A stretch of 64,000 bases of DNA from Martelella sp. HB161492 (GCF_013184775.1 NZ_JAATVV010000008.1:62001-126000); one strand, 5' to 3'. Positions 26,774-36,559 are shown, numbered from the stretch's first letter. Translations and numbers: made by a program. The notes: generated by a model not told the origin, from the letters alone.

Positions 26774-26812
26774 AAAAGCACGGGGCGCTTTGCGATAAAG
26801 CAAAGCGCCCCG
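26774..26812 (-). terminator. Rho-independent terminator of nusB
   Basis: CGGGGCGCTTTG pairs perfectly with CAAAGCGCCCCG (12 bp). On the minus strand it is followed by TGCTTTTTC. Confidence 0.88.
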
Positions 26813-26852
26813 GAAAATTGCAAATCGATTTAGAAAGACCGCCTTGCAGGCT

Positions 26853-27317
26853 TCAGCCCTTCTTCTCCTCACGCAGCTTGCGCGCCAGACGGTCGAGCAC
26901 AGCATGAACCAGCTTGCTCTCCTCGCCCTCGAAAAAGGCAACCGCGATCTCGACATATTCGGTGACGATCACGGCAACCGGCACATCCTTGCGATCCTTC
27001 AGCTCGAAGACACCGCAGCGCAGGATTGCACGCAGCGTGCTGTCGAGACGCGAAAGCGTCCAGCCATCGGCCAGTGCGCCGGCAATCAGCGGGTCCAGCA
27101 CCTTCTGCTCGCGCACGACGCCTGCGACCAGAAACCGGAACCAGGATGCATCCGCCTTGAGATAGGTGTCGCCGTCGATTTCCTGACCAAGGCGATAGGC
27201 TTCATATTCGCTCAGAACCTCGGACAGCGACGTTCCGCCGACATCCATCTGGTAGAGGGCCTGAACGGCGGCAAGCCTTGCCGCACCGCGCTGGTTTGCT
27301 GTTTTCTCGTTTTGCAT
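26853..27317 (-). CDS. nusB: Transcription antitermination protein NusB
   Basis: 154-residue all-helical RNA-binding protein of the rRNA antitermination complex (with NusE/S10). The N-terminus is [19 protein letters not shown] and the C-terminal region is [39 protein letters not shown], both standard. The ATG at 27317 follows GAGGTG. In many alphaproteobacteria riboflavin genes (ribD/ribE/ribH) lie between nrdR and nusB. Here nusB follows nrdR directly after about 100 bases. A strong terminator follows. Confidence 0.95.
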   Translation of the reverse strand: MQNEKTANQRGAARLAAVQALYQMDVGGTSLSEVLSEYEAYRLGQEIDGDTYLKADASWFRFLVAGVVREQKVLDPLIAGALADGWTLSRLDSTLRAILRCGVFELKDRKDVPVAVIVTEYVEIAVAFFEGEESKLVHAVLDRLARKLREEKKG

Positions 27318-27420
27318 GTTCCACCTCGCATGCCCTTCAGGGCTGCGATCAAAATTTCCCGGGTTCTTCGGATGCGCCGCTAAACCATGAACCGGCCCGC
27401 TTCGCAAGTCACTTTGCACG

Positions 27421-27903
27421 TCAGGCGCCGTCTGTATCCGTATCGCGGCCGATTTTCGCCGAAAATTCGGAAATGATCTTCTCGAAATCCTCTGTCGTCG
27501 AGAAATCCCGGTAGACAGAGGCAAAGCGGACAAAAGCGACATCGTCCAGGCTTTTCAGCGCTTCAAGCACCAGGAGCCCGATCTCCTCGGAGCGGATCTC
27601 GCTCTCGCCCGAGCTTTCCATGCGCCGCACGATGCCTGAAACCGCGCGCTCGATCCGCTCACGTTCAACCGGGCGCTTTCGAAGCGCGATCTCGAAGGAA
27701 CGGACCAGCTTGTCGCGGTCAAAGGCGACCTTGCGGCCATTTTTCTTGATCACCACGAGATCGCGCAGCTGTACCCGCTCGAAGGTGGTGAAGCGCCCGC
27801 CGCAATCCGGGCAGACCCGCCGCCGGCGGATGGAGGTATTATCCTCCGCCGGCCGCGAATCCTTGACCTGCGTGTCAGGCGAATTGCAGAAGGGGCAACG
27901 CAT
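27421..27903 (-). CDS. nrdR: Ribonucleotide reductase repressor NrdR
   Basis: 160 residues. The N-terminal zinc ribbon has CPFC (residues 3-6) and CPDC (about 31-34). The ATP-cone domain follows ([25 protein letters not shown], about 50-74), the nucleotide sensor. It represses nrd operons when dATP is high; the nrdD locus in this window may be one target. The ATG overlaps the last base of glyA (TGATG), so translation is coupled to glyA. The glyA-nrdR order is typical of the group. Confidence 0.97.
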   Translation of the reverse strand: MRCPFCNSPDTQVKDSRPAEDNTSIRRRRVCPDCGGRFTTFERVQLRDLVVIKKNGRKVAFDRDKLVRSFEIALRKRPVERERIERAVSGIVRRMESSGESEIRSEEIGLLVLEALKSLDDVAFVRFASVYRDFSTTEDFEKIISEFSAKIGRDTDTDGA

Positions 27904-29207
27904 CAGCCGAGATAGCCATACATCGGGAAGCGATCGGTCAGCGACACGACCTTCGTGCGTACGGCAGCTTCGACGGCGGCATTGCCTTCATCGGAATTGG
28001 CTTCCTTCAGTCCGTCGAGGACTTCGACGATCAGGCGGCCGATCTCGGCAAAATCCTCTTCCTTGAAGCCGCGCGTCGTGCCGGCCGGCGTGCCGAGGCG
28101 AACACCGGAGGTGACGAAGGGCTTTTCGGGGTCGAAGGGAATGCCGTTCTTGTTGCAGGTGATGTAGGCGCGGCCGAGCGCCTGTTCGGCGCGCTTGCCG
28201 GTGGCGTTCTTCTTGCGCAGATCGACCAGCATCGAGTGATTGTCCGTGCCGCCGGAAACGACATCAAGGCCGCCATCCATCAGCGCACCGGCCAGTGCAC
28301 GTGCATTCTTGACGACCTGAGCGGCATAATCCTTAAATTCCGGCTGCAGCGCTTCGCCGAGCGCCACGGCCTTGGCGGCGATGACATGCATCAGCGGACC
28401 GCCCTGCAGACCCGGGAAGACGGCCGAATTGATCTTCTTGGCAATGTCTGCGTCATTGGTCAGCACCATGCCACCGCGCGGACCGCGCAGCGATTTGTGC
28501 GTCGTCGTGGTAACGACATGGGCATGCGGGCACGGCGAGGGATGCTGGCCACCGGCGACGAGGCCGGCAATATGGGCCATATCAACCATCAGATAGGCAC
28601 CGACCTCATCGGCGATGGCGCGGAACTTCTCCCAGTCCCAGATGCGCGAATAGGCGGTACCGCCGGCAATGATCAGCTTCGGCTTTTCCTTGCGCGCCTT
28701 TTCGGCAACTTCGTCCATGTCGATCAGATTGGTGTCGCGGGTGACGCCATAGGAGACAACGTTGAACCATTTGCCGGACATGTTGACCGGCGAACCATGG
28801 GTCAGGTGGCCGCCCGAATTGAGATCGAGACCCATGAAGGTATCACCCGGCTGCAGAAGCGCGAGGAATACCGCCTGGTTCATCTGCGAACCGGAATTCG
28901 GCTGAACATTGACGAATTCGACGCCAAACAGCTTCTTGGCGCGTTCAATGGCCAATTCTTCGGCAATATCGACGAACTGACAGCCGCCATAGTAACGCTT
29001 GCCCGGATAGCCCTCTGCATATTTGTTGGTCATGATCGAGCCCTGAGCCTCGAGAACGGCGCGCGAAACGATATTCTCCGAAGCGATCAGCTCAATCTCA
29101 TGACGCTGACGACCGAGTTCCTTACCGATCGCGCCAAAGATCTCCGGATCGGTATCGGCGAGTGAACGGTTAAAGAATGTTTCGGTAAAACCTGTCTGAT
29201 TTGTCAT
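27903..29207 (-). CDS. glyA: Serine hydroxymethyltransferase
   Basis: 434 residues, PLP-dependent; converts serine and tetrahydrofolate to glycine and methylene-THF. The PLP lysine is Lys238 in [16 protein letters not shown]. Upstream the cofactor-binding [13 protein letters not shown] (about residues 206-218) is intact, as is the N-terminal [21 protein letters not shown]. Length matches the family. Heads the glyA-nrdR pair with 1-base overlap and feeds one-carbon units to purine and thymidylate synthesis. Confidence 0.98.
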   Translation of the reverse strand: MTNQTGFTETFFNRSLADTDPEIFGAIGKELGRQRHEIELIASENIVSRAVLEAQGSIMTNKYAEGYPGKRYYGGCQFVDIAEELAIERAKKLFGVEFVNVQPNSGSQMNQAVFLALLQPGDTFMGLDLNSGGHLTHGSPVNMSGKWFNVVSYGVTRDTNLIDMDEVAEKARKEKPKLIIAGGTAYSRIWDWEKFRAIADEVGAYLMVDMAHIAGLVAGGQHPSPCPHAHVVTTTTHKSLRGPRGGMVLTNDADIAKKINSAVFPGLQGGPLMHVIAAKAVALGEALQPEFKDYAAQVVKNARALAGALMDGGLDVVSGGTDNHSMLVDLRKKNATGKRAEQALGRAYITCNKNGIPFDPEKPFVTSGVRLGTPAGTTRGFKEEDFAEIGRLIVEVLDGLKEANSDEGNAAVEAAVRTKVVSLTDRFPMYGYLG

Positions 29208-29280
29208 CGCATGAGGCTCCTGAGCGGGTTGCGGGCGGAAGGCGTTTTAACGCCCGCCGACCTAACGTGCAATAGAACAA

Positions 29281-29311
29281 AGCCGCCTGCGGTATAAGTC
29301 CGCAGGCGGCA
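29281..29311 (-). terminator. Stem-loop terminator after the L,D-transpeptidase gene
   Basis: Perfect 11-bp stem GCCGCCTGCGG/CCGCAGGCGGC with a 7-base loop (29282-29310). The minus strand continues with TTTGTTCT. It lies between the transpeptidase stop and glyA. Confidence 0.7.
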
Positions 29312-29348
29312 TTCAACATCTTATTCGCGAATCTTCGTTTCGCGCGGC

Positions 29349-30644
29349 TTATTCAACACCCGTCGTGGTCTGCAGCGCCAGTTCCGGCGCGCCATCAAGG
29401 TTATAGATGTCGTCGCGGAACTGAACCACGCCATCGCGCGCCGACCAGGCCGTTATATAGACGAAATGGTTCGGCACTTCCTGTTCCAGCTTGACCGGCG
29501 TTGAAATGCCGCTGCGAATGGTTTCCTCGATATGGGTACGATCCCAGCCGGGCGTATCCTTCAGCAGCCAGACATCAAGGTCACGGACATTCTCAATGCG
29601 CACGCAACCGGATGATTCGAACCGGACAAAGTCATTGAACAGGCTCTGCGTCGGCGTGTCATGCATGTAGACTGAATACTTGTTGTGGAAGTTGATCTTG
29701 GTCGAGGCCATCGCGCTGTTGGGGCCCGGATCCTGACGGAAGGTCAGGTTCGGCGCCTTTTCAGCGTTCCAGTCGATCGTCATCGGATCAACTTCCCGGC
29801 CCTTGTTGTCGTAAAGATGGATCTTCTGATCCGTCAGATAGTTCGGATCCTTCTGCATCAGCGGCATGATATCCTTCTGGATGATCGAGCGCGGAACAGT
29901 CCAGGGCGGATTGAAGATGATCTCGAAGATCTTGGAATTGAGAATCGGCGTCGCGCGCGTCGGCCGGCCGACAATCGCCGTATTGCGCAGGGCGACCACG
30001 TTATTTTCAACCGCTTCGGCATAGGCTGCCGGAATGTTGACCAGAACGTAGCGCTGGCCGAGATCGGTTCCCAGATCCTCGATGCGCGCCAGATTGGTCT
30101 CAAGCTGGTTGAGCCGGACATCGGCGCTGACATTGAGCGCCTTCAGCGTGTATTCGTCGATATAGCCGGTTTCCGGCAGGCCATGGCGGGCCTGGAAATG
30201 GCGCACGGCCCCCTGAACATAGCTGTCATAGGAGTTCGACATGCCGGCGGAGGCCTGCAGGTCGCCGGACGTAATCAGGCGCTTGCGCAGCTGCTGCACG
30301 GAAGGATCCGTGACGCCGAACTGCAGTGGTACGTTGGGATGAACCTCGGTCCAGCCGCCATTGGCGACGATCTGCTGATATTCGCCGATCGCCTGGGTCT
30401 GGTTGATCGCGGCGTTGGGGCCGAGAATGGGCTGGTTCGATGTCACGACGGCCTGAGCGCGCGTATTGGCGGCATCGAACTGGTCATCCCAGTTGCCACG
30501 GCCCTGCGCATTGATCAGCGCATCGACAGCCGTTTGAGCCCGCGCCAGTGCGGGCATTGCCAATGCACCAGCCGCAGCTGCCGTCACGAAGGCGCGTCGC
30601 GAAAGGCGCTTCTTCGAAAATTCGCTTCTGTTCTTCTCAGTCAT
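29349..30644 (-). CDS. L,D-transpeptidase (YcbB-like) with Tat signal
   Basis: 431-residue periplasmic enzyme that makes 3-3 peptidoglycan crosslinks or anchors proteins. The N-terminus has a twin-arginine motif (LSRRAFV) followed by an Ala-rich core ending ALARA, so export by Tat is likely. A peptidoglycan-binding domain (about residues 115-185, VRHFQARHGLPETGYIDEYT) precedes the YkuD catalytic domain. The active-site region has a histidine (YMHDTPTQ) and the cysteine in SSGCVRIEN. The ATG at 30644 was chosen from the Tat signal; a longer frame adds 16 unrelated residues. Rhizobia carry many such enzymes, so the exact role is uncertain. Confidence 0.92.
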   Translation of the reverse strand: MTEKNRSEFSKKRLSRRAFVTAAAAGALAMPALARAQTAVDALINAQGRGNWDDQFDAANTRAQAVVTSNQPILGPNAAINQTQAIGEYQQIVANGGWTEVHPNVPLQFGVTDPSVQQLRKRLITSGDLQASAGMSNSYDSYVQGAVRHFQARHGLPETGYIDEYTLKALNVSADVRLNQLETNLARIEDLGTDLGQRYVLVNIPAAYAEAVENNVVALRNTAIVGRPTRATPILNSKIFEIIFNPPWTVPRSIIQKDIMPLMQKDPNYLTDQKIHLYDNKGREVDPMTIDWNAEKAPNLTFRQDPGPNSAMASTKINFHNKYSVYMHDTPTQSLFNDFVRFESSGCVRIENVRDLDVWLLKDTPGWDRTHIEETIRSGISTPVKLEQEVPNHFVYITAWSARDGVVQFRDDIYNLDGAPELALQTTTGVE

Positions 30645-30802
30645 CTCAATCCAGCTCAAAAGAGGAAAAGCCGAGAGCGCAAAGCGCCACATTCGGACAT
30701 CGGAAACGGTCTTGGACCTTTTACCCTATGCCCTTTCACAGCAATATGGCCAATTGTTGTCGGCAACGGGTCGTCGAAAGGCAAGGCCAACCACACGCCA
30801 CC

Positions 30803-31210
30803 TTAGTGCCAGCGAATGAACATCCGGTAAATCCAGAGCGCCATATAGACCAGAATCAGGAGGATATGAAGAGCGACGATAAACGGCGCTTCACCGAAAA
30901 TACGCGGATAGGCACCATGGGAGACGATCTGGATTCCCGCGCCGATGAACCAGATCACGGCCCCCCAGCCAACGCCGAACCAGAGGCCCAGTGCGGCCAC
31001 CGGAAAACAGACAGCCAGGATCGCTTCGACGAAGCGGACATCGGGGTGAACCACATCAAAACGTCCGGCGCCGCCATGCGAAAGGCCGATCAGCGCGGCC
31101 CAGCAGCCAAGTGCCAATATGATCAGGTAGAAGGCCACTCCCCGCTGGAACAGCAGAAAAAAACCCTGCGAAAAACTTGAACGATAAGTCGTGCTGCGAT
31201 CCGTTTCCAT
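30803..31210 (-). CDS. Small integral membrane protein (DUF6163-like)
   Basis: 135 residues with four predicted membrane helices (FYLIILALGCWAALIGLS, FVEAILAVCFPVAALGLWFGV, VIWFIGAGIQIVSH, FIVALHILLILVYMALWIY). I recall this family as a Rhizobiales hypothetical (DUF6163) but have not searched. The ATG at 31210 (METDRSTTYR) replaces a longer frame that runs toward hemB. It is divergent from hemB, with about 140 bases between. Function unknown. Confidence 0.75.
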   Translation of the reverse strand: METDRSTTYRSSFSQGFFLLFQRGVAFYLIILALGCWAALIGLSHGGAGRFDVVHPDVRFVEAILAVCFPVAALGLWFGVGWGAVIWFIGAGIQIVSHGAYPRIFGEAPFIVALHILLILVYMALWIYRMFIRWH

Positions 31211-31350
31211 GACCGTTCTTATAGCCGAATCCCGGCCTAACAGAAGACAGCTTTTGCGCTGGTGAGACAATTCGATCATTTTATCGTGAAAGGCTTGGTG
31301 CTAAACCGCCTGACATCCGTCAACTGACGAGACGAGAGCCGAGGCCCAGA

Positions 31351-32373
31351 ATGAATAGCAATGAAGACAAGACCCATATCGTCGACAGGATTACCGGACA
31401 CCGCCGCATGCGCCGGATCCGCAAGGCCGACTGGCAACGGCGCATGGTACGGGAAAACCAGCTGCGCGTTGATGACCTGATCTGGCCGGTCTTCATCGTG
31501 CCGGGCACGAATATCAGCGAACCGATCCCGGCCATGCCGGGCGTGGAACGGATGAGCGTCGACCGCCTTGTCGAGGCTGCACGCATGGCCGCAGATCTTG
31601 GCATTCCAGCCCTTGCGACCTTCCCCAATATCGAGATGGAGAAACGGGACCAGACCGGATCGGAAATTCTCAATCCCGACAATCTGATCAATCAGGCGAC
31701 GCGCGCCGTCAAAAAAGCCGTTCCCGAAATCGGCATGATCACCGATGTGGCGCTCGACCCCTTCACCAGCCACGGCCATGACGGGATCCTGCGCGACGGA
31801 ATCATCGTCAATGACGAGACGGTGGAACATGTGGTCAAGGCAGCGATTGCGCAGGCAGAAGCAGGATCGGATATCATCGCCCCCTCCGAAATGATGGATG
31901 GCCGTATCGGTGCCATCCGCGAGGGACTGGATGCGCATGGTTTCCAGGATGTCGGCATCATGTCTTACGCGACGAAGTTCTCCTCGGGCTATTATGGCCC
32001 CTATCGCGAGGCGATCTCCACCAGCGGCCTTCTGAAAGGCGACAAGGCGACCTATTACGTCGATCCGGCCAACGGCACCGAAGCGATCCGCGATGCGGCG
32101 CTCGATGTGGAGGAAGGCGCCGATATGCTGATGGTCAAGCCCGGCCTGCCCTATCTCGATATCTGCTGGCGGCTGAAGGAAGCCTTTTCCCTGCCGGTTT
32201 TCGCCTATCAAGTCTCCGGCGAATATGCGATGCAAAAGGTCGCCGCGGAACGCGGGCTGATTGATGGGGACCGGGTGATGATGGAAACCCTGCTCGCCTT
32301 CAAACGTGCCGGCTGTGACGGAATCCTGACCTATTTCGCTGTCGATGCCGCCAAAAAGCTTGCGAAAGCCTGA
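31351..32373 (+). CDS. hemB: Delta-aminolevulinic acid dehydratase (porphobilinogen synthase)
   Basis: 340 residues; condenses two 5-aminolevulinates to porphobilinogen in tetrapyrrole synthesis. The metal-site region reads DVALDPFTSHGHDG instead of the zinc-type cysteine form, so this is the magnesium-dependent subgroup seen in alphaproteobacteria and plants. The Schiff-base lysine lies in MLMVKPGLPYLD near residue 265. Another conserved segment is YATKFSSGYYGPYREA. Single gene, followed 110 bases later by an RDD-family gene. Confidence 0.97.
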   Translation: MNSNEDKTHIVDRITGHRRMRRIRKADWQRRMVRENQLRVDDLIWPVFIVPGTNISEPIPAMPGVERMSVDRLVEAARMAADLGIPALATFPNIEMEKRDQTGSEILNPDNLINQATRAVKKAVPEIGMITDVALDPFTSHGHDGILRDGIIVNDETVEHVVKAAIAQAEAGSDIIAPSEMMDGRIGAIREGLDAHGFQDVGIMSYATKFSSGYYGPYREAISTSGLLKGDKATYYVDPANGTEAIRDAALDVEEGADMLMVKPGLPYLDICWRLKEAFSLPVFAYQVSGEYAMQKVAAERGLIDGDRVMMETLLAFKRAGCDGILTYFAVDAAKKLAKA

Positions 32374-32483
32374 TATTGCGCGACAAACCATTGCAGCTGG
32401 GGGCCAGCGCCCCCAAATGCATGGGCCTGACGCCTGCAGCCTTTCTGGGTTGCGGCACAACGAAAGCCCCAAAGAGGTCTGCC

Positions 32484-32948
32484 ATGAGCCTTGACAGAGA
32501 CACCAGCCTTTATGCACCGACCGACTGGCGCGCCTATTCCGGCGTTCTGTCGCGGCGGATCTTCGCTTTCCTGGTCGATTACATCGTCATCGCCCTGCTC
32601 TGGATCCCTGCCGCCGTGATCGTGTTCTTCGTCGGCATCGCCACCTTCGGCCTCGGCTTCCTGCTCTATCCGATCCTCTATTTCATCGTCGCCATCTTCT
32701 ATTTCGGCATGACGATGGGCGGTCCGGCCCAGGCCTCGCCCGGCATGCGCGCCATGGGGCTGAAGATCGTCCGCACCGACGGCATGCCGATGGATTTCCT
32801 GACGGCGGTCGTGCATCTGGCGCTGTTCTGGATCTTCAACTCGCTTCTGACGCCGCTGGTGCTGATCGTCGGCATATTCACCAGCCGCAAGCGCCTGCTG
32901 CATGATTTCCTCGTCGGCGCGGTGATGGTCCGCAGCGAGCAGTTCTGA
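32484..32948 (+). CDS. RDD-family membrane protein
   Basis: 154 residues with three to four predicted helices. The RDD signature is visible: SRRIFAFLVDYIVIALLW (Arg, Asp in helix 1, about residues 23-40), then SPGMRAMGLKIVRTDG and the final SRKRLLHDFLVGAVMV with another Asp. RDD proteins are small inner-membrane proteins, some linked to Na+/H+ antiport, but this one has no clear role. The ATG at 32484 has AAAGAGG seven bases before it. It follows hemB on the same strand and may share its transcript. Confidence 0.85.
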   Translation: MSLDRDTSLYAPTDWRAYSGVLSRRIFAFLVDYIVIALLWIPAAVIVFFVGIATFGLGFLLYPILYFIVAIFYFGMTMGGPAQASPGMRAMGLKIVRTDGMPMDFLTAVVHLALFWIFNSLLTPLVLIVGIFTSRKRLLHDFLVGAVMVRSEQF

Positions 32949-33109
32949 CGTTTTTCAGACAGACCCTGCAAATATCTGACGGGCTTGACCTCAGCAGTTG
33001 ACCTTTTTCCGGTTTAGGCCATGCTAGATCCATGAACCGGTTCGCCATCTGGCGCTGCCCGGCTCGTGAGATCAAACTGAACCTGGCGTGACCATCCGGT
33101 AGGCTGAAT

Positions 33110-33865
33110 ATGAACACTCAGACCACGCAGTCACCACAATTCTATCTGACTGCCCCCGCGCAATGTCCCTATCTGGAGAAGGAGCGCGAACGGAAGGTCT
33201 TTACCCATCTGGTCGGACCGCGTGCCGCCGAGATGAATGACCTTCTGACCCAGGGCGGTTTCCGGCGCTCGCAGAATATCGCCTATCGGCCCGCCTGCGA
33301 AAACTGCCGCGCCTGTGTATCCGTGCGCATCATCGCCAGCGCGTTCACGCCGCATCGCAGCATGAAGCGCACCATAGCCCGCAATGCCGATCTGGCCGGA
33401 ACGGAGCTTCCGGCCCGCGCCAGCCTCGAACAATATGACCTGTTCCGCACCTATCTCGACAGCCGTCACCAGCAGGGCGGCATGGCCGACATGTCGATCG
33501 GCGACTATTCGGTGATGGTGGAGGAAACCCATGTCGAGACGCGGGTGATTGAATATCGCGTCCGTTCGGGCGCTCTGGAGGACCCCGGCGAGCTTGTCGC
33601 CGTGGCGCTGACCGACGTGATGATCGACGGGCTCTCCATGGTCTACTCCTTCTTCAACCCGGCATATGAAAAGCGCTCGCTCGGCAGCTTCATGATCCTC
33701 GACCATATTCGCCGCGCCGAGGAAGCCGGCCTTCCCTATGTCTATCTCGGCTACTGGGTGAAGGGATCGCGCAAGATGGATTACAAGAAGCGGTTCCTGC
33801 CGCAGGAGCACCTGACCGGCCACGGCTGGGAACGCGCAGATCCGGACGCAGATCTGGAAGACTAA
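33110..33865 (+). CDS. bpt: Aspartate/glutamate leucyltransferase Bpt (ATE1-like)
   Basis: 251 residues. Attaches leucine to N-terminal Asp/Glu of proteins and so marks them for ClpS/ClpAP degradation (N-degron pathway). The N-terminal half has a conserved region with cysteines, [16 protein letters not shown] and [16 protein letters not shown]. The C-terminal transferase fold contains [31 protein letters not shown] and [13 protein letters not shown]. Length and motifs match bacterial Bpt. Stands alone after the RDD gene and is convergent with an MFS gene. Confidence 0.93.
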   Translation: MNTQTTQSPQFYLTAPAQCPYLEKERERKVFTHLVGPRAAEMNDLLTQGGFRRSQNIAYRPACENCRACVSVRIIASAFTPHRSMKRTIARNADLAGTELPARASLEQYDLFRTYLDSRHQQGGMADMSIGDYSVMVEETHVETRVIEYRVRSGALEDPGELVAVALTDVMIDGLSMVYSFFNPAYEKRSLGSFMILDHIRRAEEAGLPYVYLGYWVKGSRKMDYKKRFLPQEHLTGHGWERADPDADLED

Positions 33866-33927
33866 GTCGCAGACAGTTGGCATCAAAAGGCAAGCGAGCG
33901 CCGCCGGTGGCAGCGCCCGCCCGATTG

Positions 33928-35127
33928 TCAGTCTTGCGTTCCATATTTGCGGAACAGCGCAGCGGCGGCGGCCATGACGGCAATTGTGAGGCCATAGAGC
34001 ATGACCGTCTGCTGAAGCCCCAGAAATGGCAGGGCAAGGCCCGCGGCCACGACCGGAACCCCGAAGGCGATATAGCTGAGCGTAAAGAGCGACGCGAACA
34101 GCTCGCTGCGCTCATCTGGTCCGGCAAGCGGCGCGAGGGTCCGGATCAGCCCGTAGAAGCAGGCGCCGAAGCCGGCACCGCCAACGGCGAGCGCCAGAAG
34201 GTAGAGGGCGAACCAGTGGAGCCCGATGCCGACCAGGGTGACGATGGTTCCGATCGCCAGCGCCGATGCCCCGGCAAGCGTTGCCCGGCGCGGCGCATGG
34301 CGCGTCGCCAGAAGCGTTGCCCCCGCTCCGGCACCGGCCATCAGCGTCACAACCAGCCCCTGCAGCACGAAATCCGTACGGCCGAAAATGCCGGAAACGA
34401 TCGCCGGACCAAGGGAAAGGTAAAGTCCGCCCGTCGCCCAGCCGGCAAAGATGGCCGGCGCACCGCGCCAGAAGGCACCCCTGGCGGCAACGGGAACACC
34501 AAGACGGGGCTTCAGCGATTGCATGAGCCCCTCGTGACGCGGCGCCGTTTCCGGCTGAAGCCAGACGAAAAAGACGAAAAGCAGCGACAGGGAAACGATG
34601 CCGCCGAAGACATCGAATTTCGGCGTTGCGCCGAAATCCATGACGATGCCTGCCGCCAGTGAACCGAGCGCCAGTCCGCCCAGAGGCAGGACGGAATTGC
34701 AGATGGCGGCAAGGCCCGGCATGTCCGGCGGCTCGAGATCAACGATGCTGGCCGGCAAGGCTGCGAGCAGCAGCCCGCAGCCAACGCCCTGAATGATGCG
34801 CGCCACGAGCAGCATGGAAACGCTGTGCGCGGTGCCGAACAGCAGCGCAGAAAGGCCGAGAATGAAGAAACCGGCAGACAGCACCGGCCTCCGCCCCAGA
34901 TGATCGGACAGCGCCCCGGCGATCAGCAGCGTCAGCAACAGGGATACGGCATAGATGGCGAAGATCGCCGTCATCATGGCTGAAGAAAAGCCGAGCTCCT
35001 GTTTCAGCAACGGATAGAAGGGGGATGGCGCACTGGCCGTCGCCATCATCATGGCACTGCCGGCAAGCATGACCCAGAACCCGCCACGGGCACGGGCGGA
35101 AGAGGCAATCGAGACTGTATCCGACAT
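33928..35127 (-). CDS. MFS transporter, likely drug efflux, controlled by ArsR neighbour
   Basis: 399-residue major facilitator with 12 predicted helices. The signature loop between helices 2 and 3 is GALSDHLGRRPVLSAG, and motif C is like that of drug:H+ antiporters (LLAALPASIVDLEPPDMPG region). I chose the ATG at 35127 (MSDTVS), which has GGAG five bases upstream; an ATG at 35166 has none. Divergent from an ArsR-type regulator gene, with two palindromes between that look like its operators, so expression is probably induced by the regulator's ligand. Substrate unknown. Confidence 0.85.
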   Translation of the reverse strand: MSDTVSIASSARARGGFWVMLAGSAMMMATASAPSPFYPLLKQELGFSSAMMTAIFAIYAVSLLLTLLIAGALSDHLGRRPVLSAGFFILGLSALLFGTAHSVSMLLVARIIQGVGCGLLLAALPASIVDLEPPDMPGLAAICNSVLPLGGLALGSLAAGIVMDFGATPKFDVFGGIVSLSLLFVFFVWLQPETAPRHEGLMQSLKPRLGVPVAARGAFWRGAPAIFAGWATGGLYLSLGPAIVSGIFGRTDFVLQGLVVTLMAGAGAGATLLATRHAPRRATLAGASALAIGTIVTLVGIGLHWFALYLLALAVGGAGFGACFYGLIRTLAPLAGPDERSELFASLFTLSYIAFGVPVVAAGLALPFLGLQQTVMLYGLTIAVMAAAAALFRKYGTQD

Positions 35128-35172
35128 GGTCGCTCCATCGGAATGCTCAGCGACGTCAGAAGACATGTCGCC

Positions 35173-35198
35173 AATAGTTCGAAAATATTCGAACTATT
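35173..35198. promoter_or_regulatory. Perfect palindromic operator between MFS and ArsR genes
   Basis: AATAGTTCGAA, a 4-base spacer (AATA), then TTCGAACTATT: 11-bp perfect dyad arms. It lies about 45 bases before the MFS start and 42 before the regulator ATG, placed to block both promoters. Confidence 0.75.
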
Positions 35199-35219
35199 CC
35201 CTACTACCAATCACACGAC

Positions 35220-35239
35220 GGTTCAACTATATTCGAACC
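35220..35239. promoter_or_regulatory. Second, weaker operator-like repeat abutting the ArsR start
   Basis: GGTTC-N10-GAACC shares the TTCGAAC core with the strong palindrome and ends at the base before the regulator ATG. This suggests autorepression. Confidence 0.5.
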
Positions 35240-35575
35240 ATGAAGAATGCCAAGCCCTCACACGTCCATGAACTGCCGCATCCGGCCACCGACGAAATCG
35301 TGCTGACGCAGGTGCTGTTTGCTCTCAGTGATCCCGAACGTCTGGAGATCGTGCGCCAGCTGAGCGAGGGACCGCTGGAAATGGCGCAGTGCTTCCTCTC
35401 TGATCCGGAAATGCCGAAATCGACCAAGTCGCATCTGATGAAAGTGCTGCGCGAATCGGGCGTGGTACGCAACGAGCCCTGCGGACGCGGCCGGCTGCTG
35501 ACATTGCGCCGCGACGACCTCAATCAGCGCTTTCCGGGAATGATCGACGCCATTCTCGCAGGCGACAAGGGGTGA
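35240..35575 (+). CDS. ArsR-family transcriptional regulator
   Basis: 111-residue winged-helix protein. The helix-turn-helix core is EIVLTQVLFALSDPERLEIVRQLSEGPLEM (about residues 18-47) with recognition helix SHLMKVLRESGVVRNE. It has no CxC metal box at alpha3, so it is probably not an arsenic/metal sensor. A CFLSDP cysteine (about residue 51) could be redox-active. The ATG at 35240 lies directly after a partial palindrome; upstream in-frame codons run through the strong operator and are rejected. Divergent from the MFS gene it likely represses. Confidence 0.85.
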   Translation: MKNAKPSHVHELPHPATDEIVLTQVLFALSDPERLEIVRQLSEGPLEMAQCFLSDPEMPKSTKSHLMKVLRESGVVRNEPCGRGRLLTLRRDDLNQRFPGMIDAILAGDKG

Positions 35576-35588
35576 GCGGCCGCCGCGC

Positions 35589-36428
35589 CTAAACCTTCAT
35601 CACCACGACACCGGCGGCAATCAGCAGCGCTGACAGCCAACGCCAGCGGTTGACCTTTTCATTGAGGAGAAAGGCGGCAATCAGCGTCGCAAACAGAATG
35701 CTCGTTTCCCTGAGCGCCGCCACGAGCGCGATCGGCGCGACCGTGAAGGCCCAGACGACAATCCAGTAGGCTCCCAGAGACATGGCCCCTGCGGCGATGC
35801 CGGTCTTCCATGCGGGCAGCACCGCCGAGAAGACACGGCGTCCTTTGATGCATACGGCAACCACGGCCATGATCAGCGCATCCACGATCACCATTGCCAG
35901 GATAAAGCCGGTCGCCGTTCCGGCAATCCGCGCGCCCGTGCCGTCCACCAGCGTATAGCTGGCGGTAAAGCCCGCGGTGCCCAGCGCGTAGAACACCGCC
36001 CGGCGATCCATCCTGTTTTCGCGGGCCCCCTTCAGCGTCATCAGCAGGATCCCGGCAGAGATCACCGCGATCGCCATCAGCGCTGCCGGAGACAGGACGA
36101 CCCCGAGGCAGGTGAGCGATACCAGCGTCACAATCAGCGGCGCCGTTCCGCGCGCCAGCGGGTAGGCCTGGCTTAGATCGGAAAAGGCATAGGCCCTGAT
36201 CAGGAACAGCTTGTAACCGGTATGCAGCAGGGCAGCGGCGGCAATAAAGCCCCACGACGCCAGTGCAGGCTTTTCAACGAAAGGCAGGATCGGCAATGCA
36301 ATCGCCGCCTGCACCAGCGCCAGAAGCAGGATGGTCGAGAACCGGTCCAGACCGACCTTGACCACAGAGTTCCAGCCAGCGTGAAGCAGCGCAGCCAGCA
36401 ACACGGCCGCGAAGACATAGGTTTCCAT
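35589..36428 (-). CDS. EamA/DMT-family transporter
   Basis: 279 residues in two repeats of five membrane helices, as in drug/metabolite transporters. The first repeat includes LLHAGWNSVVKVGLDRFSTILL and SDLSQAYPLARGTAPLIVTLVS (about residues 14-105), and the second ends ALRETSILFATLIAAFLLNEKVNRWRW. Likely exports an amino acid or other metabolite. Divergent from a LysR-type regulator gene 130 bases away, the common layout for a regulated exporter. Substrate unknown. Confidence 0.85.
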   Translation of the reverse strand: METYVFAAVLLAALLHAGWNSVVKVGLDRFSTILLLALVQAAIALPILPFVEKPALASWGFIAAAALLHTGYKLFLIRAYAFSDLSQAYPLARGTAPLIVTLVSLTCLGVVLSPAALMAIAVISAGILLMTLKGARENRMDRRAVFYALGTAGFTASYTLVDGTGARIAGTATGFILAMVIVDALIMAVVAVCIKGRRVFSAVLPAWKTGIAAGAMSLGAYWIVVWAFTVAPIALVAALRETSILFATLIAAFLLNEKVNRWRWLSALLIAAGVVVMKV

Positions 36429-36559
36429 CAGCTATTTCCAGAAAGCAGCGCCGCCGGAGACCGCGCATAAAATGAGATAATATTTCATACTGTCTTTTCG
36501 CTCATTGATTTCTTTTTGAAAAACGACAATTCTTCGCATTCAATGTGAGAAAAACGCAC

